Source of the DNA: Pseudomonas sp. TH43
GTDB taxonomy: Bacteria; Pseudomonadota; Gammaproteobacteria; Pseudomonadales; Pseudomonadaceae
Assembly (NCBI RefSeq): GCF_016650635.1
Contig: NZ_JAEKFI010000002.1
Span: forward strand, 434,001-498,000
Direction: 5' to 3'
Length of the DNA: 64,000 nucleotides
This document shows positions 7,583-16,177 of the stretch, in pieces. The notes under the pieces were generated by a model that saw only the letters and a program-made list of their open reading frames with translations, did no database searches and was not told where the DNA came from. The position numbers were made by a program, and so were the translations under genes. Position 1 is the stretch's first letter; the number at the start of each line of letters is the position of its first letter.

Positions 7583-8959
7583 TTAGACGGTATGCAGATA
7601 CCAGTTGTACTCAAGGTCAGAGATCGAGTTTTCGAACTCGGCCAGCTCACTTTCCTTGCACGCGACGAACACGTCGATGTACATCGGATCGATGTAGCGG
7701 GCCATGACTTCGCTGTCATCCAACTCGCGCAATGCATCGCGCAGGTTGTTCGGCAGGCTCTGTTCGTTCTGCTCGTAGCTGTTGCCTTCGACCGGGGCGC
7801 CCGGTTCGATCTGATTGGTCAGACCGTGGTGAATACCGGCCAGTACTGAAGCCATCAGCAAGTACGGGTTGGCGTCGGCACCGGCGACACGATGCTCGAT
7901 GCGTACGGCATCCGCCGAACCGGTCGGTACACGAACAGCCACGGTGCGGTTGTCGATGCCCCAGCTCGGCGAGTTGGGTACGTAGAACTGCGCGCCGAAG
8001 CGGCGGTACGAGTTGACGTTGGGGCACAGGAACGCCATTTGCGCAGGCAGGGTCTCCAGCACACCGCCGATCGCGTGACGCAGTGCGGCGTTCTGCTCGG
8101 GATCCTCGCTGGCGAAGATGTTGTTGCCTTCTTTGTCCAGAATCGAAATGTGCACGTGCAGACCGTTGCCCGCCTGGCCCGGATACGGCTTGGCCATGAA
8201 GGTGGTGTCCATTTCGTGGTCGTAGGCGATGTTCTTCACCAGACGCTTGAGCAGGACGGCGTAGTCGCACGCCTTGATCGGGTCGGAAACGTGATGCAGG
8301 TTGACTTCGAACTGCGCCGGGGCGCTTTCCTTGACGATGGCGTCAGCCGGGATGCCCTGCTCTTTCGCACCTTCGAGGATGTCTTGCAGGCAATCGACGT
8401 ATTCGTCGAGATCGTCGATCAAATAAACCTGAGTCGACACCGGACGCTTGCCGGAAACCGGCGAACGCGGCGACTGCGGACGACCATTAACGTTGTCCTG
8501 GTCGATCAGGTAGAACTCGAGTTCGAACGCGGCGCAAATGGTCAGGCCGAGGTCGTCGAATTTGCGCACAACGTTAGCCAACACTTCACGCGGGTCAGCG
8601 AAGAACGGCTGGCCTTCGATCTCGTGCATGGTCATTAACAGTTGTGCAGTTGGGCGCTTTTGCCACGGCTCGATGCTCAGGGTGCCGGGGATTGGGTAGC
8701 AGATTCGGTCAGCGTCGCCGATGTCCAGACCCAGGCCGGTGCTTTCCACCGTGGAGCCGTTGATGTCGAGAGCGAAAAGCGAGGCCGGCAGGTTGATGCC
8801 TTTCTCGTAAACCTTATGAAGACTGGTGCGTTCGATGCGCTTGCCGCGCACCACACCGTTCATATCCGCAATCAGAAGGTCGACGTACAAAACCTCAGGA
8901 TATTTCTTAAGGAATGCGTTTGCTTCGTTGAGTTGAACGGTACGCAGAGGGACCGACAT
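7583..8959 (-). CDS. puuA: Gamma-glutamylputrescine synthetase
   Basis: The 458-residue protein belongs to the glutamine synthetase family. It has an N-terminal beta-Grasp region (about 20-110) and a C-terminal catalytic domain with FELEFYL (metal-binding Glu), NGLHVHIS and the late RIEHR segment. PuuA ligates glutamate to putrescine using ATP, the first step of the gamma-glutamylated putrescine pathway. ATG 8959 has AGGTG a few bases upstream. It is divergent from puuD across a 282-base control region. Pseudomonas carries several paralogues (PauA group) with different polyamine preferences, so the precise substrate could be cadaverine or another diamine. Confidence 0.88.
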   Translation of the reverse strand: MSVPLRTVQLNEANAFLKKYPEVLYVDLLIADMNGVVRGKRIERTSLHKVYEKGINLPASLFALDINGSTVESTGLGLDIGDADRICYPIPGTLSIEPWQKRPTAQLLMTMHEIEGQPFFADPREVLANVVRKFDDLGLTICAAFELEFYLIDQDNVNGRPQSPRSPVSGKRPVSTQVYLIDDLDEYVDCLQDILEGAKEQGIPADAIVKESAPAQFEVNLHHVSDPIKACDYAVLLKRLVKNIAYDHEMDTTFMAKPYPGQAGNGLHVHISILDKEGNNIFASEDPEQNAALRHAIGGVLETLPAQMAFLCPNVNSYRRFGAQFYVPNSPSWGIDNRTVAVRVPTGSADAVRIEHRVAGADANPYLLMASVLAGIHHGLTNQIEPGAPVEGNSYEQNEQSLPNNLRDALRELDDSEVMARYIDPMYIDVFVACKESELAEFENSISDLEYNWYLHTV

Positions 8960-9241
8960 GATGCACCTATTTAGCTGTTAATTATTATGTTCACTGCCCT
9001 TTCACGCAGCCAGTCAACCCGAACGGCAAAGTGAAGTCAATAGCGAACAGATGGCCGCTCAGGGTTTATTTTTAGGGCTTTTTTTAACACTTGCGTGCCA
9101 ATACAGGCGCCAGAGCCCCGAGAATCATGAAGATATGATGAACGGCGTTTAGAATTTTTTACATGGCAGTTGTTAATTAAAATCAACGAGGCTAAGCTCC
9201 GGAAAAGCTCGTTCAAGTGTCAAACTTCGAGGTGAATAAAA
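8960..9241. promoter_or_regulatory. Divergent puuA/puuD control region
   Basis: This AT-rich intergenic region separates puuA from puuD. The nonamer TGTTAATTA occurs twice in the same orientation, at 8976-8984 and 9171-9179, close to each gene start, and may be part of an operator. On the minus strand a TTGGCACGCAAG sequence near 9100 resembles the -24 half of a sigma-54 promoter, but the -12 GC is not a good match. No gene is visible. Confidence 0.4.
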
Positions 9242-10003
9242 ATGGCATTCAAGCCATTGATCGGCGTTACTGCGTGCGTCAAACAGATTGGCCTGCACCC
9301 CTATCACATCAGCGGCGACAAGTACTTACGTGCTGTCAGCGTTGGCGCTAATGGGCTGCCAGTGGTCATTCCTTCCCTTGGCAACCTGACTGAAATCGAA
9401 GACCTGCTCGGTCAACTCGACGGTCTGTTGCTGACCGGCTCGCCATCGAACGTGGAACCCTTCCACTATCAAGGCCCGGCCAGCGCCCCCGGCACGGATC
9501 ACGATCCGGCGCGGGATGCCACCACCCTTCCTTTATTACGTACAGCCATCGCGGCGGGCGTTCCAGTGCTCGGCATTTGCCGTGGTTTCCAGGAAATGAA
9601 CGTGGCGTTCGGCGGCAGCCTGCACCAAAAGGTGCATGAGTTGCCGGGCATGCTCGATCACCGTGAAGCCGACAGCCCGGACGTGGCCGTGCAATACGCA
9701 CCGGCCCATGCGGTGACCGTGCTGGGTGGCGGTGTGTTCGAAGCGCTGGAGTTGCCGGACGAGTTCCAGGTCAACTCGATCCACAGTCAGGGCATCGATC
9801 GCCTTGCTCCCGGCCTGCGCGCCGAAGCGCAGGCGCCGGACGGTTTGATCGAGGCGGTCTCGGTCGAGCACAGCCCGACCTTCGCCCTCGGCGTGCAATG
9901 GCACCCGGAATGGCAAGTTCTCGACAACCCGAATTACCTGAAGATTTTCCAGGCGTTCGGCGAGGCTTGCCGGCAACGGGCGGCGCGACGCAACCAGCGC
10001 TGA
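9242..10003 (+). CDS. puuD: Gamma-glutamyl-GABA hydrolase
   Basis: The 253-residue class I glutamine amidotransferase-like hydrolase has its nucleophile C113 in GICRGFQE and the His-Glu pair H221 and E223 in VQWHPEW. PuuD releases GABA from gamma-glutamyl-GABA, the last step of the pathway, and regenerates glutamate. It is transcribed away from puuA and toward the potGHIF transporter. The SD-like sequence GAGGTG lies upstream of ATG 9242. Full length and all catalytic residues are present. Confidence 0.88.
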   Translation: MAFKPLIGVTACVKQIGLHPYHISGDKYLRAVSVGANGLPVVIPSLGNLTEIEDLLGQLDGLLLTGSPSNVEPFHYQGPASAPGTDHDPARDATTLPLLRTAIAAGVPVLGICRGFQEMNVAFGGSLHQKVHELPGMLDHREADSPDVAVQYAPAHAVTVLGGGVFEALELPDEFQVNSIHSQGIDRLAPGLRAEAQAPDGLIEAVSVEHSPTFALGVQWHPEWQVLDNPNYLKIFQAFGEACRQRAARRNQR

Positions 10004-10180
10004 CACCACCCAGGAATACGTAACGATTTACTGCCCCCACGAATGCCGGGTGTGCCTTTGCGCATCCGTCATCCGTGAAAAACAACACCCGTAATAACAA
10101 CAAGTACGACCCAGGCAGCCAGGACGGCGGCGCCGAACAAGCCCTCGGCAGTGCAAGGTCAGTCAGGCATGCGCAATTCC
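10004..10180. other. puuD-potG spacer, no supported gene
   Basis: No convincing gene is present. On the minus strand, about 25 codons ending at 10069 encode a hydrophobic stretch, but it has no start codon or ribosome site and may be a gene remnant. A REP palindrome follows. Confidence 0.4.
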
Positions 10181-10273
10181 CCTGTAGGAGTGAGCCTGCT
10201 CGCGATAGCAATAGACCAGTCAACAAAGATGTCGACTGAGACGGCCTCATCGCGAGCAGGCTCACTCCTACAG
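10181..10273. repeat. REP-type inverted repeat
   Basis: CCTGTAGGAGTGAGCCTGCT plus CGCGAT and the complementary arm ending CTCACTCCTACAG enclose a spacer. It belongs to the same subfamily as the repeats at 7475, 39700 and 53547 and lies upstream of potG. Confidence 0.9.
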
Positions 10274-10369
10274 AGGGATGTGTAACGACTGACATTGCGT
10301 TTACAGGCTTGCAATCCACTTAAGCCCGGCCACATTGGCCGCGCGACTGAAACCTGTTGGGAGTTTCAC

Positions 10370-11512
10370 ATGGCAAACGCCTCCAGCACTTACAGGAAGG
10401 CACTTGAAGGTCATCAGCAACCGAAAAAGGTGTTGGTGAAAGTCGATCGTGTCACCAAGAAGTTCGACGAAACCACGGCAGTGGACGATGTGTCCCTGGA
10501 GATCCATCAGGGTGAAATCTTCGCCCTGCTCGGCGGCTCCGGGTCGGGCAAATCGACCCTGCTACGCATGCTCGCCGGTTTCGAACGGCCGACTGAAGGG
10601 CGGATTCTGCTCGACGGCGTGGACATCACCGACATGCCGCCGTACGAGCGGCCGATCAACATGATGTTCCAGTCCTACGCGCTGTTCCCACACATGACCG
10701 TCGCGCAGAACATCGCCTTCGGCTTGAAACAGGATCGTTTGCCGGCCAGCGAAATCGACGCCCGTGTCGATGAGATGCTGCGTCTGGTGCACATGACCCA
10801 ATACGCCAAACGCAAGCCGCATCAACTCTCTGGCGGCCAGCGTCAGCGCGTCGCCCTCGCCCGCTCGCTGGCCAAACGTCCGAAGCTGTTGCTGCTCGAC
10901 GAGCCAATGGGTGCCCTGGATAAAAAGCTGCGTTCGCAGATGCAACTGGAGTTGGTGCAAATCATCGAGCGCGTCGGCGTGACCTGCGTGATGGTGACGC
11001 ACGACCAGGAAGAGGCCATGACCATGGCCGAGCGCATTGCGATCATGCACCTGGGCTGGATCGCGCAAATCGGCAGCCCGATCGACATCTATGAAGCGCC
11101 CGTCAGTCGCATGGTCTGCGAGTTCATCGGCAACGTGAACGCCTTCGATGGCACCGTGGTGGAGGACCTCGAAGGTCACGCGATTATTCACAGCCCGGAC
11201 TTGCAACAGAAGATTTACGTCGGCCACGGCGTCAGCACTTCGGTGCAGGACAAGTCGATCACCTACGCGATTCGTCCGGAAAAAATGCTCGTCAGCACGG
11301 TTAAACCCGAGCACCGCTACAACTGGTCCGAAGGCAAGGTGCATGACATCGCCTACCTCGGTGGCCACTCGGTGTTCTACGTCGAATTGCCGGGCGGCAA
11401 GATCGTCCAGTCGTTCATGGCCAACGCCGAACGCCGTGGCGCACGGCCGACCTGGGACGACAAGGTCTACGTCTGGTGGGAAGACGACAGCGGCGTGGTA
11501 CTGCGCTCATGA
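10370..11512 (+). CDS. potG: Putrescine ABC transporter ATPase
   Basis: The 380-residue ATPase has Walker A GGSGSGKST (55-63), signature LSGGQ (153-157), Walker B LLLLDEP (173-179, D177/E178) and a C-terminal TOBE-like regulatory domain (about 280-375). It powers putrescine uptake across the inner membrane with PotH, PotI and PotF. ATG 10370 is chosen because GGGAG lies upstream; an earlier in-frame start would add 25 unrelated residues. Its stop overlaps the potH start (ATGA). The sequence resembles E. coli PotG more than PotA, and the linked binding protein is PotF-like, so putrescine is the likely substrate. Confidence 0.88.
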   Translation: MANASSTYRKALEGHQQPKKVLVKVDRVTKKFDETTAVDDVSLEIHQGEIFALLGGSGSGKSTLLRMLAGFERPTEGRILLDGVDITDMPPYERPINMMFQSYALFPHMTVAQNIAFGLKQDRLPASEIDARVDEMLRLVHMTQYAKRKPHQLSGGQRQRVALARSLAKRPKLLLLDEPMGALDKKLRSQMQLELVQIIERVGVTCVMVTHDQEEAMTMAERIAIMHLGWIAQIGSPIDIYEAPVSRMVCEFIGNVNAFDGTVVEDLEGHAIIHSPDLQQKIYVGHGVSTSVQDKSITYAIRPEKMLVSTVKPEHRYNWSEGKVHDIAYLGGHSVFYVELPGGKIVQSFMANAERRGARPTWDDKVYVWWEDDSGVVLRS

Positions 11513-12423
11513 AAACTTTCAATCAGCAATTCCTGCGCTTGGTGCCCAGCGGGCGAAAACTGGTGATCGGCATTCCGTTCATCTGGCTGTTCCTGTTCTT
11601 CATGCTGCCGTTTTTCCTGGTGATGAAGATCAGTTTCTCGGAAGCCGCGCTGTCGATTCCGCCGTACACCGAGATTTACACCTACGCCGAACAGAAATTC
11701 CAGCTGCTGCTGAACATCGGCAACTACACCATGCTCGGCGAAGACGAGTTGTACCTGTCGGCCTACCTCGGTTCGCTGAAGGTCGCCGCACTGAGCACGC
11801 TGATGTGCCTGGTGATCGGTTTTCCGATGGCCTACGCGATCACCAAGACCGGCAAGGAAACGCAAAACGTCCTGCTGCTGTTGATCATGATGCCAACCTG
11901 GACCGCGATCCTGATCCGCGTTTACGCGTGGATGGGCATCCTCAGCAACAACGGTCTGCTCAACGCGTTTCTGATGTGGACGGGGCTGACCGATCACCCG
12001 ATCGAGATCCTCAACACCAACACCGCCGTGTATATCGGCGTGGTGTATGCCTACCTGCCGTTCATGGTGTTGCCGCTCTATGCCAACCTCGTGAAGCACG
12101 ACGGCAGCCTGCTGGAAGCCGCGTCGGATCTGGGTTCGAGCAACTTCAACAACTTCTGGAAAATCACCGTGCCGCTGGCCAAGAACGGCATTATTGCCGG
12201 TTGCATGCTGGTGTTCATCCCGGTGGTGGGTGAGTTCGTGATTCCGGAACTGCTGGGTGGCCCGGAAACGCTGATGATCGGTCGCGTGCTGTGGCAAGAG
12301 TTCTTCAATAACCGCGACTGGCCGGTAGCGTCCGCGCTGGCGGTAGTGATGCTGTTGATCCTGATTGTGCCGATTCTGCTGTTCAACCGCAGCCAGGCCA
12401 AAGAGATGGAGGCACGGGGATGA
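11509..12423 (+). CDS. potH: Putrescine ABC transporter permease PotH
   Basis: The 304-residue inner-membrane permease has about six transmembrane helices; the first is at about 20-40. A cytoplasmic EAA loop near residues 204-225 (EAASDLGSSNF) contacts the ATPase. The start is fixed by the ATGA overlap with potG. It pairs with PotI to form the channel. A short N-terminal cytoplasmic tail and a periplasmic loop before helix 2 are typical of the PotB/PotH group. Confidence 0.87.
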   Translation: MKTFNQQFLRLVPSGRKLVIGIPFIWLFLFFMLPFFLVMKISFSEAALSIPPYTEIYTYAEQKFQLLLNIGNYTMLGEDELYLSAYLGSLKVAALSTLMCLVIGFPMAYAITKTGKETQNVLLLLIMMPTWTAILIRVYAWMGILSNNGLLNAFLMWTGLTDHPIEILNTNTAVYIGVVYAYLPFMVLPLYANLVKHDGSLLEAASDLGSSNFNNFWKITVPLAKNGIIAGCMLVFIPVVGEFVIPELLGGPETLMIGRVLWQEFFNNRDWPVASALAVVMLLILIVPILLFNRSQAKEMEARG

Positions 12424-13292
12424 AACGCTTCGGTTTTTCCAAGTTCATGCTGATCTTCGGTTTGATGTTCATTTATCTGCCGATGCTGATTCTGGTGATC
12501 TACTCGTTCAACGCCTCGAAATTGGTAACGGTGTGGGGCGGCTGGTCGGTGAAGTGGTACGTCGGTTTGCTCGACAACACGCAACTGATGGGCTCGGTGG
12601 TGCGCTCGCTGGAAATCGCCTGCTACACGGCAATTGCGGCGGTGGCACTGGGTACGCTGGCGGCATTCGTGCTGACTCGCGTTACACGCTTCAAGGGTCG
12701 CACGCTGTTTGGTGGCCTGGTGACGGCGCCGTTGGTGATGCCGGAAGTGATTACCGGCCTGTCGCTGTTGCTGCTGTTCGTGGCGATGGCGCAACTGATC
12801 GGCTGGCCGCAGGAACGTGGCATTGTCACCATCTGGATCGCCCATACGACGTTTTGTGCCGCCTATGTGGCGGTGGTAGTCTCCGCCCGCCTGCGTGAGC
12901 TGGACCTGTCGATTGAAGAAGCGGCGATGGATCTCGGTGCGAAGCCGTTCAAGGTGTTTTTCCTGATCACCATTCCGATGATAGCGCCGTCGCTGGCGGC
13001 GGGCGGGATGATGTCGTTCGCCTTGTCGCTGGATGACCTGGTGTTGGCGAGCTTCGTGTCTGGTCCGGGGTCTACGACTTTGCCGATGGAAGTGTTCTCG
13101 GCGGTGCGTCTGGGCGTGAAGCCTGAGATCAACGCGGTCGCGAGCCTGATTCTGCTGGCGGTGTCGCTGGTGACCTTCCTGGTCTGGTACTTCGGCCGCC
13201 GGGCAGAAGCCAACCGCAAGCGTGCGATTCAGGAAGCGATGGATCAGACGGCAAACGAGTCGTGGCAACAGCCGGCAACGGCGACTGCCTAA
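12420..13292 (+). CDS. potI: Putrescine ABC transporter permease PotI
   Basis: This is the second permease of the transporter, 290 residues, with about six membrane helices and an EAA loop EEAAMDLGAKPFK. It overlaps potH by four bases (ATGA). PotI/PotC proteins form the heterodimeric channel with PotH/PotB. The C-terminal tail is polar and Gln/Ala-rich, with no recognised function. Confidence 0.87.
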   Translation: MKRFGFSKFMLIFGLMFIYLPMLILVIYSFNASKLVTVWGGWSVKWYVGLLDNTQLMGSVVRSLEIACYTAIAAVALGTLAAFVLTRVTRFKGRTLFGGLVTAPLVMPEVITGLSLLLLFVAMAQLIGWPQERGIVTIWIAHTTFCAAYVAVVVSARLRELDLSIEEAAMDLGAKPFKVFFLITIPMIAPSLAAGGMMSFALSLDDLVLASFVSGPGSTTLPMEVFSAVRLGVKPEINAVASLILLAVSLVTFLVWYFGRRAEANRKRAIQEAMDQTANESWQQPATATA

Positions 13293-13310
13293 GCAACACC
13301 GATGAACAAC

Positions 13311-13432
13311 TGTGGCGAGGGGATTTATCCCCGTTCGGCTGCGCAGCAGTCGTAAAACCTGAATACACAGTTTTCAGGTTGAACTGCAAGGGGCTGCTTC
13401 GCAGCCCAACGGGGATAAATCCCCTCGCCACA
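13311..13432. repeat. REP-type inverted repeat (GTGGCGAGG family)
   Basis: TGTGGCGAGGGGATTTATCC with CCGTT and its complement flank a second, inner dyad (GGCTGCGCAGCAG / CTGCTTCGCAGCC). It lies between potI and potF, within the operon. Confidence 0.9.
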
Positions 13433-13500
13433 AGGTTATGTGTACAGCTGGTTTGTGCTTTTGATTAAAGTTTTTGAATAAGAAGAATGGAGTTGTACCG

Positions 13501-14598
13501 ATGAAAATGTTTGGCAGGACTCTGCTGACACTGTCCTTAATGGGCGCAATGGTCATGGGCGCCCAAGCCAACGACAAAGTGCTGCGTGTTTATAACTGGT
13601 CCGATTACATCGCCCCGGACACCGTCAGGAAGTTCGAAGACGAGACCGGCATCCGCGTGACCTACGATGTCTTCGACAGCAACGAAACCCTTGAGGCGCG
13701 GTTGCTGGCGGGCAAATCCGGCTACGACCTGGTCGTGCCATCCAACAGTTTCCTCGCCAAACAGATCAAGGCCGGCGTCTATCAGACGCTGGACAAATCG
13801 AAGCTGCCGAACTGGAAGAATCTCAACCCGGTGCTGCTGAAAAACGCCGCCGCCAGTGATCCGGACAACGCTCACGCGTTCCCGTACATGTGGGGCTCGA
13901 TCGGCATCGGTTTTAACCCGGCCAAGGTCAAGGAAGTGCTCGGCGCCAATGCCCCGACCAATTCCTGGGACTTGCTGTTCAAACCGGAAAACGCCGAGAA
14001 GCTGAAAGCGTGCGGCATCAGTTTCCTCGATTCGCCGACCGAAATGATCCCGGCCGCCCTGCACTATCTGGGCTATCCGGTGAGCGACAAGGACCCGGCG
14101 CACATCAAGGAAGCCGAAGCGCTGTTCATGAAAATCCGCCCGAACGTGGCGTACTTCCATTCCTCGAAGTACATCTCGGATCTCGCCAACGGCAATATCT
14201 GTGTTGCGGTCGGCTACTCCGGCGACGTGCTGCAGGCCAAGGCCCGCGCCGTGGAATCGGGTAACGACGTGAAGATCGACTACAGCATTCCCAAGGAAGG
14301 CGCCGGCAGCTTTTACGACATGGTCGCCATCCCGCGCGATGCCGCAAACGTCGACAACGCGTACCTGTTCATGGATTTCCTGATGCGCCCGGACATCATC
14401 GCCGAGATCACCAACAGCAACGGCTACAGCAACGCCAACTCGGCGGCGACGCCATTGGTGGATGAAGCGATCCGCAACGACCCGGGCTCGTACCCGTCGC
14501 AAGCGGTGATGGCGACGCTGTATGCAGTGCCGGATCAGCCGATTGCCACTCAGCGGATCATGACCCGCGGCTGGACCCGGGTGAAACTCGGCAAGTAA
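13501..14598 (+). CDS. potF: Periplasmic putrescine-binding protein
   Basis: The 365-residue solute-binding protein has an N-terminal signal peptide (about 1-22, ending AQA) and a mature start [18 protein letters not shown], the hallmark of the PotD/PotF family. YNWSDYI, DVFDSNE, and the FLDSPTE and YFHSSKYI segments align with E. coli PotF by eye. It delivers putrescine to PotGHI. ATG 13501 has GGAG 8 bases upstream; the upstream in-frame TTG would spoil the signal peptide. The REP element between potI and potF may alter its expression relative to the membrane genes. Confidence 0.88.
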   Translation: MKMFGRTLLTLSLMGAMVMGAQANDKVLRVYNWSDYIAPDTVRKFEDETGIRVTYDVFDSNETLEARLLAGKSGYDLVVPSNSFLAKQIKAGVYQTLDKSKLPNWKNLNPVLLKNAAASDPDNAHAFPYMWGSIGIGFNPAKVKEVLGANAPTNSWDLLFKPENAEKLKACGISFLDSPTEMIPAALHYLGYPVSDKDPAHIKEAEALFMKIRPNVAYFHSSKYISDLANGNICVAVGYSGDVLQAKARAVESGNDVKIDYSIPKEGAGSFYDMVAIPRDAANVDNAYLFMDFLMRPDIIAEITNSNGYSNANSAATPLVDEAIRNDPGSYPSQAVMATLYAVPDQPIATQRIMTRGWTRVKLGK

Positions 14599-14648
14599 GC
14601 CGATGATCGTTCCCACGTACCGCGGGGGAACGATCAATCAACTACCCC

Positions 14649-14734
14649 CTGTAGGAGCTGCCGCAGGCTGCGATCTTTTGACTTTGATTTTAGAAGCAAG
14701 ATCAACAGATCGCAGTCTTCGGCAGCTCCTACAG
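14649..14734. repeat. REP-type inverted repeat (GCTGCCG family)
   Basis: CTGTAGGAGCTGCCGCAGGC and an imperfect complementary arm end at CTCCTACAG. It lies 50 bases after the potF stop. Confidence 0.85.
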
Positions 14735-14840
14735 AGGGATGTGCAAGACATGACAGATTTCCCGTTCGCGCAGCGCCTTACCACCGCTGCATCCTGCAAC
14801 TGAACGGCCTCACCTGGCTCCCTCGGCTCAGGTGAACTTC

Positions 14841-14864
14841 AGGCGCCCTCGGGCGCCTTTTTTT
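14841..14864 (+). terminator. Strong plus-strand terminator before thpR
   Basis: AGGCGCC pairs with GGCGCCT over a short loop and is followed by seven or more T residues on the plus strand. It would stop transcripts from potF or from a possible short RNA that starts after the REP element at 14734. Confidence 0.75.
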
Positions 14865-14870
14865 GTGGGC

Positions 14871-15410
14871 TCAAGCCAGCGGCCAATCCTGCAAAACCCG
14901 GTAGCGGCCCTTGTGCGATTCGAACAGGGCAAACCGTTCAGCGCGCAGGAAAAACTCTGCAGGTGTAGCGGATTCCGGCTCCGGGGCTCGGTAGTCCCGA
15001 GCCAATGTCAGATGCGGGCGAAACTCACGTGCCGACTCTTCAAAGCCGAACGGCAACATCGCTTGCTCCAGCGCATAAACCAGCCGCAGCAACGCTTGTG
15101 GTGCCTGCTCCGGTGCCAACGACAGCACCCCGGAGCGATGCCAGACCTGCAAACGATCCAGCGAAATCCGTAAGGCCTGACCCGGTGTACGCACTTGGCC
15201 GGCGGCCTCGCAGACCTCATTGATTTGCGCCAACGGCACCGCACCGAGAAACAGCAGTGTCAGATGAAAATTGTCCGCCGGCACTGGTTTACCGGTTCGC
15301 AAGCCCAGATCAGCACGCCACTGAGCAATTGCCTTGCGTTGCGCCGGAGGGCAATCCAACGCAAAAAACAGTCGTTTGCACGGTTCATCCCTGCGCGCTT
15401 CATCGATCAT
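14871..15410 (-). CDS. thpR: RNA 2',3'-cyclic phosphodiesterase
   Basis: The 179-residue protein of the 2H phosphoesterase superfamily has the two diagnostic motifs HLTL at residues 49-52 and 133-136. ThpR (LigT) opens 2',3'-cyclic phosphodiester ends of RNA and can join certain tRNA halves in vitro. RLFFALDCP near the N-terminus is typical of the family. Translation could begin at ATG 15410. It is alone in its direction and converges with the plus-strand terminator. Confidence 0.88.
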   Translation of the reverse strand: MIDEARRDEPCKRLFFALDCPPAQRKAIAQWRADLGLRTGKPVPADNFHLTLLFLGAVPLAQINEVCEAAGQVRTPGQALRISLDRLQVWHRSGVLSLAPEQAPQALLRLVYALEQAMLPFGFEESAREFRPHLTLARDYRAPEPESATPAEFFLRAERFALFESHKGRYRVLQDWPLA

Positions 15411-15517
15411 GGCCCTGCTCCTTCGCTCATCGTCTTCGCCCCGATTCTACACAGCCTGATCTGACGACTCGTGACAGGAAGCTATAGTTCAAGGATTGCC
15501 ATCAACCGGAGGCTGCC

Positions 15518-15712
15518 ATGCGCGAGATCCTCAGCAAAGAGCCGTGGTGGGCCAGACCGCCGAACCCCGGGCAGAATGAAGCCGAGTTGGAGTGGGGCTG
15601 GCTGGTGCATTACAGCGAGGGTGAGCCGCGCTTCGAATTCGTCCGCGAACGCCCGACGGATGAGCAGATTCGCGAGCGCAAAAGCTGCCGAATCAACCCC
15701 TCCTCCGAGTGA
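15518..15712 (+). CDS. Small hypothetical protein
   Basis: This open frame of 64 codons has a strong ribosome site (GGAGG, 6 bases before ATG). The product is Trp/Glu/Arg-rich (KEPWWARPP, ELEWGWLVHY) with no signal or membrane segment. I do not recognise the family. The good start site and high-GC codon use suggest a real cytoplasmic protein. It stands between thpR, which is divergent, and a REP palindrome that may act as its terminator. Confidence 0.65.
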   Translation: MREILSKEPWWARPPNPGQNEAELEWGWLVHYSEGEPRFEFVRERPTDEQIRERKSCRINPSSE

Positions 15713-15721
15713 CAACATTCG

Positions 15722-15807
15722 CTGTAGGAGCTGCGGCACGCTGCGATCTTTTGATGTTGATTGTAAAAAAAGATCAAAAGATCGCAGCGTGCCGCAGCTC
15801 CTACAGG
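15722..15807. repeat. REP-type inverted repeat (GCTGCCG family variant)
   Basis: CTGTAGGAGCTGCGGCACGC and GATCTTTTGAT pair with the complementary arm ending CTCCTACAG. The stem is long and nearly perfect. Confidence 0.9.
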
Positions 15808-15821
15808 GATGTGTGCGTGGT

Positions 15822-16175
15822 TCAGGATTCAAGGATGTTCTTGAACCCGCCAAAGATCATGCGCTGGCCATCAAACCCCATCGGGTTGACGTCCGGTTGC
15901 ATGCGCGGGTCTTCCATCATTTTCGCCATGCCGGCGTCGCGGGTGGCTTTGTCTGGCCAGATCAGCCAGCCGGACGAAACCGTCTCGCCGTCCTTGAGTT
16001 TTACCGCCATCGGGAATGACGTGACTTTGCCCTCCGGCACGTCATCGCCCCAGCACTGAACGACATCCGTTGCACCGTATTCCTTGAACAGTTTCGCAGC
16101 GATCTCACAGTGTTTTTTGTACTGCTCACGATTGGCGGTCGGAACCGGTGCAACAAAAATATCGATGTAAGCCAT
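15822..16175 (-). CDS. DUF1428 family protein
   Basis: The 117-residue protein begins MAYIDIFVAPVP and contains WGDDVPEGKVTSFP and WIWPDK-type segments of the DUF1428 (YbaA) family, small proteins with a dimeric alpha/beta-barrel-like fold and no firmly known reaction. ATG 16175 is chosen because AAGGAG lies about 8 bases upstream. That ribosome site lies within the end of the upstream lipoprotein gene and leaves only two bases between the two frames, so the genes are likely co-transcribed. Confidence 0.82.
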   Translation of the reverse strand: MAYIDIFVAPVPTANREQYKKHCEIAAKLFKEYGATDVVQCWGDDVPEGKVTSFPMAVKLKDGETVSSGWLIWPDKATRDAGMAKMMEDPRMQPDVNPMGFDGQRMIFGGFKNILES

Positions 16176-16177
16176 GA

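Noticed and set aside
9070..9105. A sigma-54 promoter for puuA
   Set aside because: The -24 half is good, but the required GC at -12 is replaced, so it is not listed as a promoter.
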